Source of the DNA: Punica granatum
Taxonomy: Eukaryota > Streptophyta > Magnoliopsida > Myrtales > Lythraceae
NCBI RefSeq assembly: GCF_007655135.1
Contig: NC_045130.1
Coordinates: forward strand, 2,480,001-2,544,000
Length of the DNA: 64,000 bases
Reading direction: 5' to 3'
Part shown: piece by piece, positions 37,650-49,400 of the stretch
Numbering within the stretch: position 1 is the stretch's first letter
Layout of the letters: every line of letters starts with the position of its first letter
Position numbers and translations under genes: made by a program
The notes under the pieces: generated by a model
Databases searched by the model: none
Told to the model about the DNA's origin: nothing
What the model saw: the letters and a program-made list of their open reading frames with translations, nothing else

Positions 37650-37985
37650 CTTATGGTCCATTTAGTTATTGAGTGAAAATACCACTCAACTTCATTTTAC
37701 TTTTTTTCAATCAACACGATCATTACTTTTTTATCTTAATTACTATTTAATTCGATTTTTTAATATTAAATTCTTTCAGCTATTCATCATTATTTATTAT
37801 TTTTTTACAATTCAACAATATAATCATTACTTTTTTATCTTCTTTCTCAACCCGATGATTACAACCCCTTTAAATATATATAAAAATACTTTTTAACTAA
37901 TATACGTATTTATTTTTTACCTATTTTAATGGGTATAGAGTTAAATATTGAAATTTTATTTTATTTTCAAACGAATCCTTATTTT
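37650..37985. mobile_element. Tourist-like MITE relative
   Basis: Shares the body phrases ATTCAACAATATAATCATTA and TAATATTAAATTCTTTCA with the MITE at 11758-12070. TTA lies near both ends (before TGGTCCATTTAG and after AAACGAATCC), compatible with a 3-bp duplication. Borders are approximate. Confidence 0.4.
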
Positions 37986-38350
37986 TCCACCGAAGCATAT
38001 TTATTTTTTCCATTATAATAAAATTCTTTAATGTTATGTCAATTTAGGGGGAATCCGTATAGTTGCCGTACGCGGTTCGCACATCCACACGGTAATTTCT
38101 CGCTGGTAAGACTCTCCTACGAATTTGACTGTTCCACGTCCAGAAGGTCCCACCAATCGGAGGCTTCCTTCACGTGGTCCTTTCTTGGCTCTGCTTTTTT
38201 CCTCAGTGCAGTCTTCTTCTCCTCCGTACTTTTCCCTGCACAGGCAGAAGCCATAGCCGCCTAAAAGGTCAAGGTTTTTCTTCCTCGTTGTCCGACGCCG
38301 CCGCTGCTGATTCTCTTCCCCATCCTAAACCCTAGCCGTGGTCCATTTGC

Positions 38351-38404
38351 ATGGACCGAGCTCTGGCCCCCCGTCTGCGCACGCCACATGCATCTCTTCT
38401 ATAG
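38351..38404 (+). promoter_or_regulatory. Upstream ORF overlapping the MAPKKK start codon
   Basis: An ATG 37 bases before the kinase ATG opens a 17-codon frame ending in TAG at 38402-38404, inside the kinase coding sequence and in another frame. If the transcript includes this ATG, ribosomes that start there finish past the kinase start and so would lower kinase translation. The transcript start is not known. Confidence 0.55.
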
Positions 38405-41400
38405 GAACAAGACGAAGGACTCCAACTCGAGCCGGGGCCCGCGGCGGCCGCCGCTTGACCGGCGCAATGCCGCCAAGCACTACGAGTATGACGCTGCGTC
38501 TTCGTCGTCCTCGTCCTCCTCTTTTCTTGATGTCTCGTCGTCGTCGTCTTCGTGTTCTCTGCAAACGCGGTCCCTCAATTCAGAGGACCCCACCAGCTTC
38601 CGCATACATGGAGATGAAGGGGATCAGCTGGAGATGATCATCAGGAGGCTCGGGCTGTCGGGCATCGAGGATCTTTCTATACCGACCGCCTCCTGGGAGT
38701 CGAGGAAGATCCGGTCTTCGTCCGATCGTCTGCCCAGGTCCGGATTGAACTGGTTGTTCAGTCCGAGAGGCGAAGAGAAGGCGGTCATCAGTGAAGTTGC
38801 GCCTGATAGGGCAGCCACTGAGTTCACCCGGAGAGAAACCGTCCGGTCCGACAGGGGAGAGAGGTCGCGGGATGCCATCGGCAGGGTAGCTGATGCTCGC
38901 ACGACTGAGTTGGGCGGGAGCGAGCTAGCCGAGTCAACTGAGTATCGCCTAGGTTATTTGCAAAGGTCGCTTCGAGACCAGCCGGATGAGTTGCCTGGGG
39001 TAAATGCGATCGCGGAGAGCCCTGAAGACAGGCTCCAGCAGAGTGTCAAGGCTAAGGAGGAGGTTCCTGTCCCTGCTGATCCAGCTCGAGATGAGTCAAC
39101 CGAGTCAACCTATTGCATCATTGCTACTGCTGTATGTGGCGGACCAAAGGGAATTAGGCTTCCCGAGCTAAAGCCGCCGCCTTCCATAAGAATACCTGTG
39201 ATCGATAGTGGACTCTCGACTTGGGATTTGATTCGGGATCTTGCCCCTGCACCTGAACCCGAACAGGAACTAGCTGCCGTTAGAGAGAGAAAGGAGATGG
39301 AGGAAGAAGAGGAGGAGGGCGAAAGGTGGCCGAGGTTTGGAGAGACTGGGTTGCTATCGTCGTCTTCATGCTCGTTTACAACCGCTTCAATTGATGAAGA
39401 TTGCTCTAGTACCAGCACAGAGTCTAAGTCCAACAATATTTCACCAAACGGGAAAGTTAAGAGGGTGATTACTACCTGGGAAAAGTGCAAACTTCTGGGA
39501 TGCGGGTCTTTCGGATCAGTGTATGAGGCCATGTCTCAGTAAGTGCCTAATCTTGTTGATGAGCTATTAATGTTTGCATTCTTTCAAGACCTGCTAGCAT
39601 TTATTGGGTCCTTTTATTGCTCAAATATGGAGATTTTGCATTTTCATGGAGGCATCTTGATGTGGTAGAATCAAAATATTCGTTGGACGCCACCAATTGT
39701 AATATCAAATGTTCTCCTTGCAAGCTTAGGTGGATCAAGTTGAGGGTTAAGAGTACGTGACTTCGGTAGGCAATGTCTAGACATAATGAAAACATGATTG
39801 TACCAGAGAAAAACTTTTAGATAATCGAAAAGGCGGACGAGATGTGTGGTATTCTTGTTGAGGAGTCAGTGCTCCTTTATTCTTCTTTTGGGCAGAACTG
39901 GCATAATTATCTGCTCTTTCTGGACATATATTGCACCTTAACATTTCTTGATTTAGTTACAAGATAATGATTTCTTTCAAAGAAAAAATTGCTGATTTAT
40001 TTACTTACCTTTTCCTTTCTCTTAGCTTTCCTGAATTTATATGAAGGTCATTTGAGTGATTGATTCATTTTGTCTTTGTGTTTTGATACCTCAATAATTC
40101 TGCAGAAGTTTTTTATTTCTAAGAAACATCTTCTTCATTCGCATTGTAGCGATGGTTCCTTTTTTGCTGTTAAGGAAGTCTCCCTGCTTGATCAAGGACC
40201 TGTAGGAAAGCAAAAAATTTTGCAATTGGAACAGGTGAGATAGACCTTGTCACATCAAACATGCCATTTTATGTAATCGCATAGCATAACCGCTTTCTCA
40301 TCCCTGTGTTTTATCTTTCCAGGAGATCGCTCTTTTAAGCAGTTTTGAACATGAGAACATAGTTCAGTACTATGGCACAGATAAGGTACATTTTCTTCTT
40401 TGTTATATCGATTTATTGCATTCAATTATACATAATATATAAGAACAAAAGCTGACCATGTCGCCTCGTTGTACTGCCTTTGATACATCCAGTTAATTGC
40501 TTGTCTCCCCCAACTTGAATAACAAAAAGCATATTATTTTTTATTTGTCGTTTTAGAATCAACAAAGAACTGATAGTTCTCTCTTGCAACTCACTAGATA
40601 ATTTTCACCATAACAAAATCTAGGATAAAGAAAAAATAAAATAAAATAAAATATTGTTTTCTGGTGTACTTGAGAATCATCCTCGGCGCGCCGGACATGT
40701 GCAGAGATGTGTAATATATCATATAATTGTATTTGGAATTCAGACTTCAATGCGTTTAAGTTCTAATTATTTCCTATGAAGGAGATGTGTGCATTGTACC
40801 GTAACCATCTTAATTATTGTGGTCATACTTATGAGACTATGTTATCCCGCAACTGGTTTTCCTCCTTGTATATGTGTGTATTTTTTTCCTCCATCCATAT
40901 CCACTACCACTTTTCTCTTTTAATTTCCTGGCATGCTATGCCCTTAAATTGTAATCAACTGTTGTCCTAAAATCTTTAATCAACTGTTCTTCCAGGATGA
41001 TTCAAATCTCTATATATTTATTGAGCTTATGACTCTCGGCTCCCTCGCAAACCTCTGCAGAAGGTATTGTCTAAAAGACTCTCAGGTCTCTGCCTACACA
41101 AGACAGATTTTGCATGGACTGAAGTATCTTCATGAGAGGAATGTCATCCATAGGTGAGAGATGGAAATTTATGTTTGATTTAGACTTACATATGGTGTCA
41201 CTTTAGTTTCCTTTTGGTGTTCTTGAAACTCTTCATCCTGTCAGTCAGGTTTTTGTGCTCTGAAATTGTACATATCAAACTCTTCTGCTTAAGCTACTTG
41301 TGCATCACCTATAAGTGACACTCTTTCTGAGGCATTCAATAATCTGAATATGGATACTTTTATAGCTGCAACATTTGGCTTTCTGGTTGTTCTCATTATT

Positions 41401-43812
41401 TTCCTTGGCAAAGAATAAATGTGGAAGATACACAAAGAAGATACTATGGCAACTATAGGTGTACCGAATATGGTTCCTAATTTTCTGTTTCCAATTCCGA
41501 TTGGCTTTATGCCTAAAAGATTTTGGACATGAACTTGTGACCTATGATCATTGAATCTCTTCTCTTACTTGGAAGCATTTCCTGTTTCTGCTTTCTTCTA
41601 TATGCTCATTGATAGTTTGAAATTCTGTCTTTGGCCCTGGAAAGTCTCTGTCACGATTGTATGACAGCTCTCTAAATCTAAATCCAAGTTCACGTCACTG
41701 GTTTCCACTCTCAGTTCTCTCTCTTTTTTGCTTAAAGGGATATCAAATGTGCAAATATACTGGTGGATGCAAATGGATCTGTCAAACTTGCAGATTTTGG
41801 ACTGGCGAAGGTTGCTTACAACTTCTTGTCAAAACTCTGAATACCCTCCAGTTTTTTGGCTTCTGTAGCTATAATTCACATAACGATGTTTTAAACCCTT
41901 TTATTTAATTAATCATTTCTTTTTATGGATTCTTTTCAGGCAACAATAGTAAATGATATCAAATCTTGCAAAGGGTCAGCATTCTGGATGGCACCAGAGG
42001 TTTTCCCTGAAGCTTTTCTATGATAAATTGGCTAGTTTTCTTAATATCAATGAACAGGTGCTGTTGCATAATTGGATGCAGATATTGCAGCTTCAGGGGC
42101 TAAAATCTTTAGAATTCTCTAATCAGTTAAAGAGATGGAATCCTAAAGACCATCAAGAGATTGCCCATTGCTCCATTAATGTACCAAAGGGATTTGAATG
42201 AGGAGACCTGATATGCCCAAAATTTACACTTCTTCTCAATACTTTATGATTAAGGTTTTTTAGGGTATCAACTTGATTATACCTCCTCCATGCATATAGT
42301 AAAAGGATGGATAGGAGATTCCAATCAGTTGAGTGATTGAAACCGGTTGCTGCTCTTGCCACATGATTTGATTGTGGAGTTATGTGAAGCAGCTATTTGT
42401 GCCCAGAGAAGTTATCAATAGTTTGATTTATATCTGATTGCATTTGAATCATAGAGTGATAGATATGGTCCCGCACCGTCCTAAGCATTTTCACTCTTCT
42501 AAATTCGCTGGATACATCAATTGTTTGTCTCTTTGGCCTGTATAGAGGGGCTGGCCCTTAGCCAGTTAATGACAAGAAGTGATATGAGTGGTGCCAGTTG
42601 AAGGCCTCCAGTGGTTGGATCATTCTTTAGGAGATATTATAAGTATGTACCGACTTAATATCTTTTCGGTTAGGGGGAGAAGACATTAGAATAGGTAGCC
42701 TTATTTATTCAGCAGTAGTTTGAATTTTGACTGGCACTTGACGACTGAAGAGAAATGAATTGCATTTTGCTGCTGCTTGAGATTGAGATGAACATCATTA
42801 CGTAATCCGTGGAAGTTTTCTTGTTTTATTAATCAGCTGTATCTGCACAAATGTTTTTGCTCTATTCTGCTCATCACATCACATTGTACTCATGACCATC
42901 TGCTTTTAGAATTTATGTAACTTTTGAATCTTATATTATGAGTTAAAAAACCTGTGGGTATCTGCAGGTTGTAAAGGCGAATAACCACGGTGGCTACGGG
43001 CGTCCGGCAGATATATGGAGCCTTGGGTGCACCATCTTGGAGATGTTCACTCGTGAGGTTCCATACCATCCTCTTGAAAGTGTACGTATTCTACTCCCAC
43101 CACTTGTACTAATTCCAAGCATGGAGTCACGTTTGCATGCTTCCAACCAAAAAAGAAAAATAGGGTTTGCGTGCTCAAGAAATTATGGTATGCATCAGCA
43201 AATTACTTCCGTCATTTCAGGATTGGAACTTTGACACTTCCAGCTCTACTTTTAGACTCTTTCCCTCCGTTTGCATTGAGGGAAACAGAGGGAAAGGAAA
43301 GGGAAGGGAGAGAAGGTTGTATGGGAATTTTTGAAAATTCTATTCAACTTCTCCTCCCCTCCCTTCCCTTTCCCTCCTATCCGAACAAGCTTATGTTGGC
43401 TAAACTTTCAAAGGGAACTCTTTGTATTGGGATCTATGATTAGTATTCCCATCCTTACATTCATTGATAGTAATTTTATCTAGCGGAATGCCATGTTCTA
43501 CCTCATTTTTCCTTCTCCAATAGATAAGAGCATCTGTTTTATATTTTTAACTGAGGATTTCTAAGATGGTCTTCTCCCTGTGGACCCCTGCAGATGCAGG
43601 CTGTGTATAGGATTGGAAAGGGGGAAGCGCCACCGGTTCCTGACACCCTTACCCCAGATGCCCGGGACTTCATCTTGAAATGCCTACAAGTAAACCCCAA
43701 TGATCGTCCCACTGCTGCTCAGCTCTTAGGCCACCCTTTCGTGGGAAGGTCTCCTCCCAATTACTTGATGGGCTCTGCCTCTCCTGGGCCATATTTCTTG
43801 AGCCAACGATAA
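38388..43812 (+). CDS. MEKK1: MEKK1-type MAP kinase kinase kinase (8 exons, 640 aa)
   Basis: Ser/Thr kinase at the top of a MAPK cascade, likely in stress and immune signalling as known for Arabidopsis MEKK1. Exons: 38388-39538, 40150-40234, 40323-40385, 40996-41153, 41738-41810, 41940-41999, 42968-43081, 43594-43812; GT-AG, phases agree. The long first exon codes a Ser-rich, poorly conserved regulatory N-terminus with an acidic Glu run near residue 305. The kinase domain has the Gly loop GCGSFGSV (371-378), catalytic Lys392 ([11 protein letters not shown]), HRDIKCAN (485-492), DFG (505-507) and WMAPE. The activation segment reads [12 protein letters not shown], where Arabidopsis MEKK1 has SCKGTPFWMAPE. 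The protein ends soon after the kinase domain, as in MEKK1 (about 608 aa). The symbol denotes the closest family member; a recent paralogue cannot be excluded. Confidence 0.93.
43260..43395. repeat. Imperfect fold-back repeat in MAPKKK intron 7
   Basis: GAGGGAAACAGAGGGAAAGG with GAAGGGAGAGAAG at the left faces CTTCTCCTCCCCTCCCTTCC and CTTTCCCTCC at the right. Similar purine-rich blocks occur at 25235-25265 and 62115-62200. It looks like a small MITE; no target duplication was identified. Confidence 0.45.
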
Positions 43813-44245
43813 AAGTCTTTTCCTTTGTTGTTGTATGCGTGTTCATTCACTAGGCCTGTCTGCGGAGTCATATTTCCCCAGGGCTTAAATTCTTGCCTTT
43901 GAGGTTTAGTGCATCGGAAATTGTTGATACCAAATGCTTAGCATATTGGAATGGCAAATAGACTGTGAGTTGTGTTACCAGTGATTTTTTTAAGGAAATT
44001 ATTTAGGGGGAGATTTAGGAAGAAGAGGGAGAACTCAGGATGTATATATCGTATTTGTTGTTGAAACAAGTGTATGTATGCTGTACGATGTATATGACAA
44101 CAGTGCCGGTAGTTATTGGCATGGAGAATTCCCTTATTGCAGATGTTATGTGCAATTTTTATTACCGAAGAGAGTTACAGGTACAAAAAGATTGTTCAAA
44201 GGAAATTTCAGGGTCCATAGAGGAGCCGAACTTCAACCCATGAAA

Positions 44246-45331
44246 TTAGAACATGACAGGAGCATATAAGGTTGAGGAGACCACCTCTGTGTGGGTAATG
44301 GGACGAAGAAGATTCCCGCTCGTCTGCTCACTGCATCCCTTCCCATCACGATCATTGTCCGCTCGGGACGTCTCTTCATGATCATTTTCTGCATTGTTGT
44401 CCGCATGATAGGACTTTAAGTACGCACCTGAATGTCCTCTGCAAGCACAAAGTTGATGAAAGAAGATTTTACCATTGAGAACGTAAGTGCTTTTCTCATT
44501 GTAGTGCAGAATGCGGTTCAAGCTTTTCCTTACAGTGAATGGAATCTCTGTCTCCACCTTCTTCTTCCTCTGCATCTCCATGCATTTGGAACTGCGCAAC
44601 CCATCATCTTCTGCATTTTCGTCCGACACGATACGCTCATATCTCCATCTCCTATTTGCCTTTCTGAACATCCGATCAAACAAGATCCGAAGCCTTTCTG
44701 GCACAATCAACGACCTCCTCTTCTGTTAAGTAATAAGCTCAGTCAATTCAATAGGCCCTTAAATTCCCTGTCAGATCATCGAGGAGCTTGGGCACGTAGG
44801 CATGGGAAAGAAGCCTGTCTTTCCGGTGCCAAGAACTTCCTTTTGCTCTAATACCATGTCAAATCAAGACCTAGTGCGATCGCGCGTCTTGGCACGGGAC
44901 AATGAATCGCAGGAAGCATTCCGTACAAAGAAACAACTCCAAGGATTTCACTACCAGATTCATAATCGGTAATCATTTTCATCAAACTCCAAAAAAAGTT
45001 GAAAATGAAATCAAGAACTCCGCTCGCTCACCTGTTTGGGCCCTGGGAGTCGGTCCGATGAGAGATCCTGATGAATACTCCTAAGTTTTCCGGCATAGCC
45101 AAGGAGCTGTGCCCGGCGATTATAGCCAGCTGTTCTTCCAATTGTTTCCCTTCCAGGAAATTGAAGTGCCTTAGCTCTCCTTATTGGGCGAGTCTTCCGT
45201 TCTGAAAATTTGGCTGCGGATTCGGTATAGACACTGATGATGACTCTATTGTCAGTGATAACCGTAGTTTTGTCCTCGACATCAATCACATTCATCTTCT
45301 TCTGATGTGATCCCAATATCTGCTCGTTCAT
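44246..45331 (-). CDS. Uncharacterised basic plant protein (2 exons, 258 aa)
   Basis: Exon 1 45331-45032 and exon 2 44722-44246 join in phase 0 across a GT-AG intron, ending in TAA. I do not recognise the protein. It starts MNEQILGSHQKKMN, and its most conserved-looking parts are Arg/Lys-rich: RRAKALQF, NRRAQLLGYAGKLRS and LRILFDRMFRKANRRWRYER. The C-terminal third is polar and acidic (NNAENDHEETSRADNDRDGK). No signal peptide or membrane segment is seen, so a nuclear or cytosolic location is likely. Its 3' end faces the MAPKKK 3' end, 433 bases away. The exon 1 frame and the good splice sites argue for a real gene; a longer exon 2 or alternative acceptor is possible. Confidence 0.6.
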
Positions 45332-45829
45332 GGATCTTTCATGGGCTCATTTCCTTCTAATGAGAGAGTCGATGAGCTTTCAGTTACGAAAATAATGCGT
45401 GTTATGTTTGACTTGATCAGAATGGATGTTTTGTTTTGGAAGTGATTTTCTTGTTTTCCTTTCTGCCCGATTTTACCATTTCTGGATGTAATTCTTTTAA
45501 ATAATTAAGATTTATCGATTCCGAGATGCTAGACTGATCCTTGAGACACGTGTCGTTACGATCTCAGCTGCGATCCGCATCTTTCGCTCTATTTAACCGG
45601 AGAAATCCCCCGAGGATTTGGCCTATTTCAATTCGGGCAAATAGAGTGATGATGATCGCGAAAGCGAGATGAATTCGATCCAAATGGAAATCGAGAAATT
45701 TAAAGAAAAGGCCATTTACATTGATTTCTCGAGCATAATCAACGCGAAATAATCAATTTAATCCCGATCCTGACATGATTCTCACCATTGATCCCACCAA
45801 AATTTGCCAAAAGGACTTGATTAGTTGAA

Positions 45830-46480
45830 TCAGACAGTGACCAGCTGAAGCTGATGCCTGGGATTGTTATGTTGAATCTCCAAGCTCCGAAGATGAGGAG
45901 CCACCCCGCCGAATCGCCGCCGCCACAGGCTACCTCCTTCCTCATCCTCCGGCTTCCTCACCTTCTTCACCACCGGCAACGGCGGGTCCATCTCCCTGAT
46001 GTTCACCGCTTCCTTCAAGTTCCCTTTCTCGGAGCTGAACGACCCTCTCTTGCTCACGCTCCGCCTCCTCGTCCTCGCTGCAGTGGAGGTCGTGGTGGTG
46101 GTGGCAGCAGCGGTGGACGGGCTGCTGACGGTGGGGCCGGCGAGGCTTTTGCTGGAGAAGAGCTTCCTCAGCTTGGAGTACTTGGCGTTACTACAACTGA
46201 TGACAATGCTGTTGCAAGCGTTGGCTTTAATGGCACCAACGTTACTGTGGCCGGTGAACTTGTAGGGTGTTGGGAAACCGATAACCCGGCCGTTCCTCTT
46301 CTTGACCTGGCCCATGCACCCGACCTTCGGCGACAGCGGCTCCGCCTCATCCGAGAATGATCCCGATGTCGGCTTTGCTACGCTCTTTATCGACGGCCTC
46401 GAGCATAGCATCGGTAAAAATGTGCTTCTGTGAGGAATGTCGAACCGGTGTTGGTGTTCCTTCCAGTACCACTTTTCCAT
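45830..46480 (-). CDS. Uncharacterised plant-specific protein, intronless (216 aa)
   Basis: A single open frame from ATG at 46480 to TGA at 45830. It begins MEKWYWKEHQ, has LPMLCSRPSIK near residue 25, SPKVGCMGQVKKRNGRV near 50-66, a Ser/Thr/Ala-rich stretch with a TTTTTS run, a basic RTRRRSVSKRGSF segment near 135-147, and SLWRRRFGG near the end. This set of motifs resembles a small family of unknown-function plant proteins (At1g16500/At1g79160-like, from memory). No transmembrane segment is seen; the basic segment may be a nuclear signal. It lies about 500 bases upstream of the gene at 44246-45331 in the same orientation. Confidence 0.75.
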   Translation of the reverse strand: MEKWYWKEHQHRFDIPHRSTFLPMLCSRPSIKSVAKPTSGSFSDEAEPLSPKVGCMGQVKKRNGRVIGFPTPYKFTGHSNVGAIKANACNSIVISCSNAKYSKLRKLFSSKSLAGPTVSSPSTAAATTTTTSTAARTRRRSVSKRGSFSSEKGNLKEAVNIREMDPPLPVVKKVRKPEDEEGGSLWRRRFGGVAPHLRSLEIQHNNPRHQLQLVTV

Positions 46481-49400
46481 CCTAATGGACCGGCTGTTAC
46501 CTTAATGTTCCGATCGCTTCGTCGTGGATTCCTCGGAGAATCGCTGCTGTCAACTGGTCTGAGAGCAACCGATATTTAACGCAGGACGCAATGGTGAAGA
46601 ACGGAAAACGGGCTTTATCAATAACGGATATATGTTTCGTGGTGGGAAGAGTCAGCAGGCAGAGACAAGGAGACGGAGTGTTTGAGTGTGAGAGGCGTGT
46701 TTTTTTCTGAGCAGAGGGGGAGACTCAAGACTGAGTCTGAGTCCTCTTAGGACAGCTTAAAGAACATGTAAATGTTCAACAATGGCCGTATACTTAGTTT
46801 TTTAATAATCAAACAATTTGATTTGAAAAAAAAAAAAAAACAGAAAGAGAGCATGGATTATTTTGTCTTATGAAGGGAAAACCTTTTTTTTTTTTTTTCA
46901 TTATAGGAAAACCCTACCCATGCGTAAATGGTGGAAAGCTTAAGGATAAAATATTAATCACAAGACAAGTGAGTTCATCCCAATTTGGTTGGTTGCCATT
47001 CCCAAGTTTGGTTCATTTGCAAATCTTTCCCCATAATCTTCACTCTTTGTCACGGCTCGCCCTGCGAACCCCGGTAATCAATCTTCTAACTATGGCATGA
47101 ATTACGGAGTAAAACTGCATAAGAACAATAACTTTAGATCGCTCTGTTTACTTCATGAATTTCTCAATGGCCAATCGTTCTTGAATTTATCAAGTTCAAA
47201 AACTGCTCTCGTATTTTTTAAGTTTAAAGAGTGTAACTTTATGAAGGTGTGGACTGAAAAATTGTGCCAAAAGATATTATTATTTGTTTTGGATTTGACC
47301 GGTATAATTTCATCATTAAAAGTATCTATTGAGTTAGGAGATGGGTGCGATTCATACTCTTATAAGCTTGCCAATGCTCTCGTCCTTTTTTCAATGTCAG
47401 GTTTCGTCCCGACCATCAAGTTTGTTCGAGAATCTCGACAAATATGAAGAGTCGAACCTTCACTTCAAATGGAAACAAGGACTGTTTATCCAATCGCATG
47501 TGTTTTTCAATTAACATATGTGGAAGTGATATAGTAATATGAGGTGCGAGTAATGATTTCTTCGGACTGCCGGGGTAGATATGAGATAATGAACAAACTC
47601 GGGAGCAAATGTGAAATTAAGATTATGATTATGATGTATATTAATAATAACCATCCTCATGGTCTGACAACTGGGGCTCTGCCAATAAGATGATACCAGC
47701 TTCTCACGCTACTGTTTTTGTCCAATTATACATTGACGCTCTTTCTGTTTTGAATAACATGCGCCAAGCGACTTTGAATGTATCGTAATTAATTAAATTA
47801 AATATGTGTGAAATTGATTGAAAATTTAACTGGGCTCAGGACTCAAAAGAGTCAACAGTCAAATTCTTCATTATTGAGCCTTTACTCCATGCGTCATCTA
47901 AAAGGGTCTTGAGACACACAAAACACAGAAACAGAACAAATTAGCAGTATTATTATTTTTTAATTGCTATTGCTTAAATTATTAATCATGTAACTTAAGC
48001 ATTTACCCTGAACCATATATGATCAGTATGATGTAGTAGAATTGCTTGGAAATTTCGGGATTATCAGTTGGGAAGCAAGTATGAACCGAAGCGGGAAAAA
48101 ATGTAAACGCTACTTTTCTGATACGAAAATACGCGGATAAAACTAAATGATGACGCGCAGGGGGGCGCATAATAGCTAGCTTCTCCGAGCAAGCAAGATA
48201 TAGATTATGATGACCTCTATCTATAAATAATTAAGTAAAAACCCTAAGTAGAAGCAAACATCATTCAAATCCAACGTGCCCAATTCAATTGCCTCCCTTC
48301 CCATTAGTGGAAATTGATGAAAGGAAAAATGTCAATCATGAAAAGGGCATATGTTTTCTTTGCTTTAAGAAGTCAATCCTTAGCCAAATAGATTATAGAT
48401 AGTCGCATGATTATTATTCAATAGTCACATTTACCTTGCCACAATTATCTTGTTCTATTAGATCGCAATGGTAATATTTGATTGATCATAGAAAACTAAA
48501 CGTCCATGAATCGATCTGGAGCTCTCAATGTACAAGGTGTCTCCATTTGGAAACCTCCTTCATCATAAAAGATATAAATTTTTTTTTATTTTTCAGCCCG
48601 TTTAATTTCACAAATTGTTCTGACTATACTCTACTTTAACTCAAATTATCTTCAATTCAACAATACAATTATTATTCTTCTCTTTTTTCTTCAATTTTTT
48701 AACCGTTCAATTCAATTTTTAATACTAAATTCTATCAACTATTAATTACTTTTTTTACAATTCAACAACATAATCATTACTTTTTATCAACTATTCATTA
48801 CTTTTTTCACAATTCAACAACACAATCGTTATTTATCTCAACTATTAATTATTTTTTTCACATATTTTCTCATAATTCAACATATATAATCATTACAAAT
48901 AAATTAAAATAAAAACTCAACTCTAAAATTAAACATTCTATCATTGGCAAGTTCTCAATCCTAATTCAAGCAGTATGAGAATGACTTAAGCCATCTGATT
49001 CTTTGTATCGATCGCATGGTAGTATATGCACACGGTCCATTTTCATGAACAATTTTCGACGGAAATGGTATAAGGAGTCTGCCAGATCAACAAACTATGG
49101 CAACAATGGCAAAATTTAACGTGGGAGTTGGTGAAACATTATTTGGTTGTTTATATTATTGGTCAAAAGCAAACCGACCGAGCACATGCATGTCACGTGT
49201 CAAAACACTTGTCCACCTCCCAGCCGACATGCGATATGTATCAGCACGTGCCCCGACACGATTTTGGTACCACAAATCTTCTTTGAATGCCTTCCTAAAC
49301 AATTTTTTCCCAAAAAAAAAAAAACAAAGTTTTCCTAGCCATTATTTTTAGAGTTTTTTTTTTCTTTTGATAAATGGGAGTGTGAAGTAGTGGGCAGCAC

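Noticed and set aside
38338..38637. Alternative frame over the start of the MAPKKK
   Set aside because: It begins at GTG and has low-complexity Arg/Ser content; the 38388 frame continues into the kinase domain.
44430..44500. Extra 34-base intron in exon 2 of the gene at 44246-45331
   Set aside because: GTAAAATC...TGCTTGCAG has good borders, but 34 bases is below the usual minimum for plant introns, and the frame is open without it.
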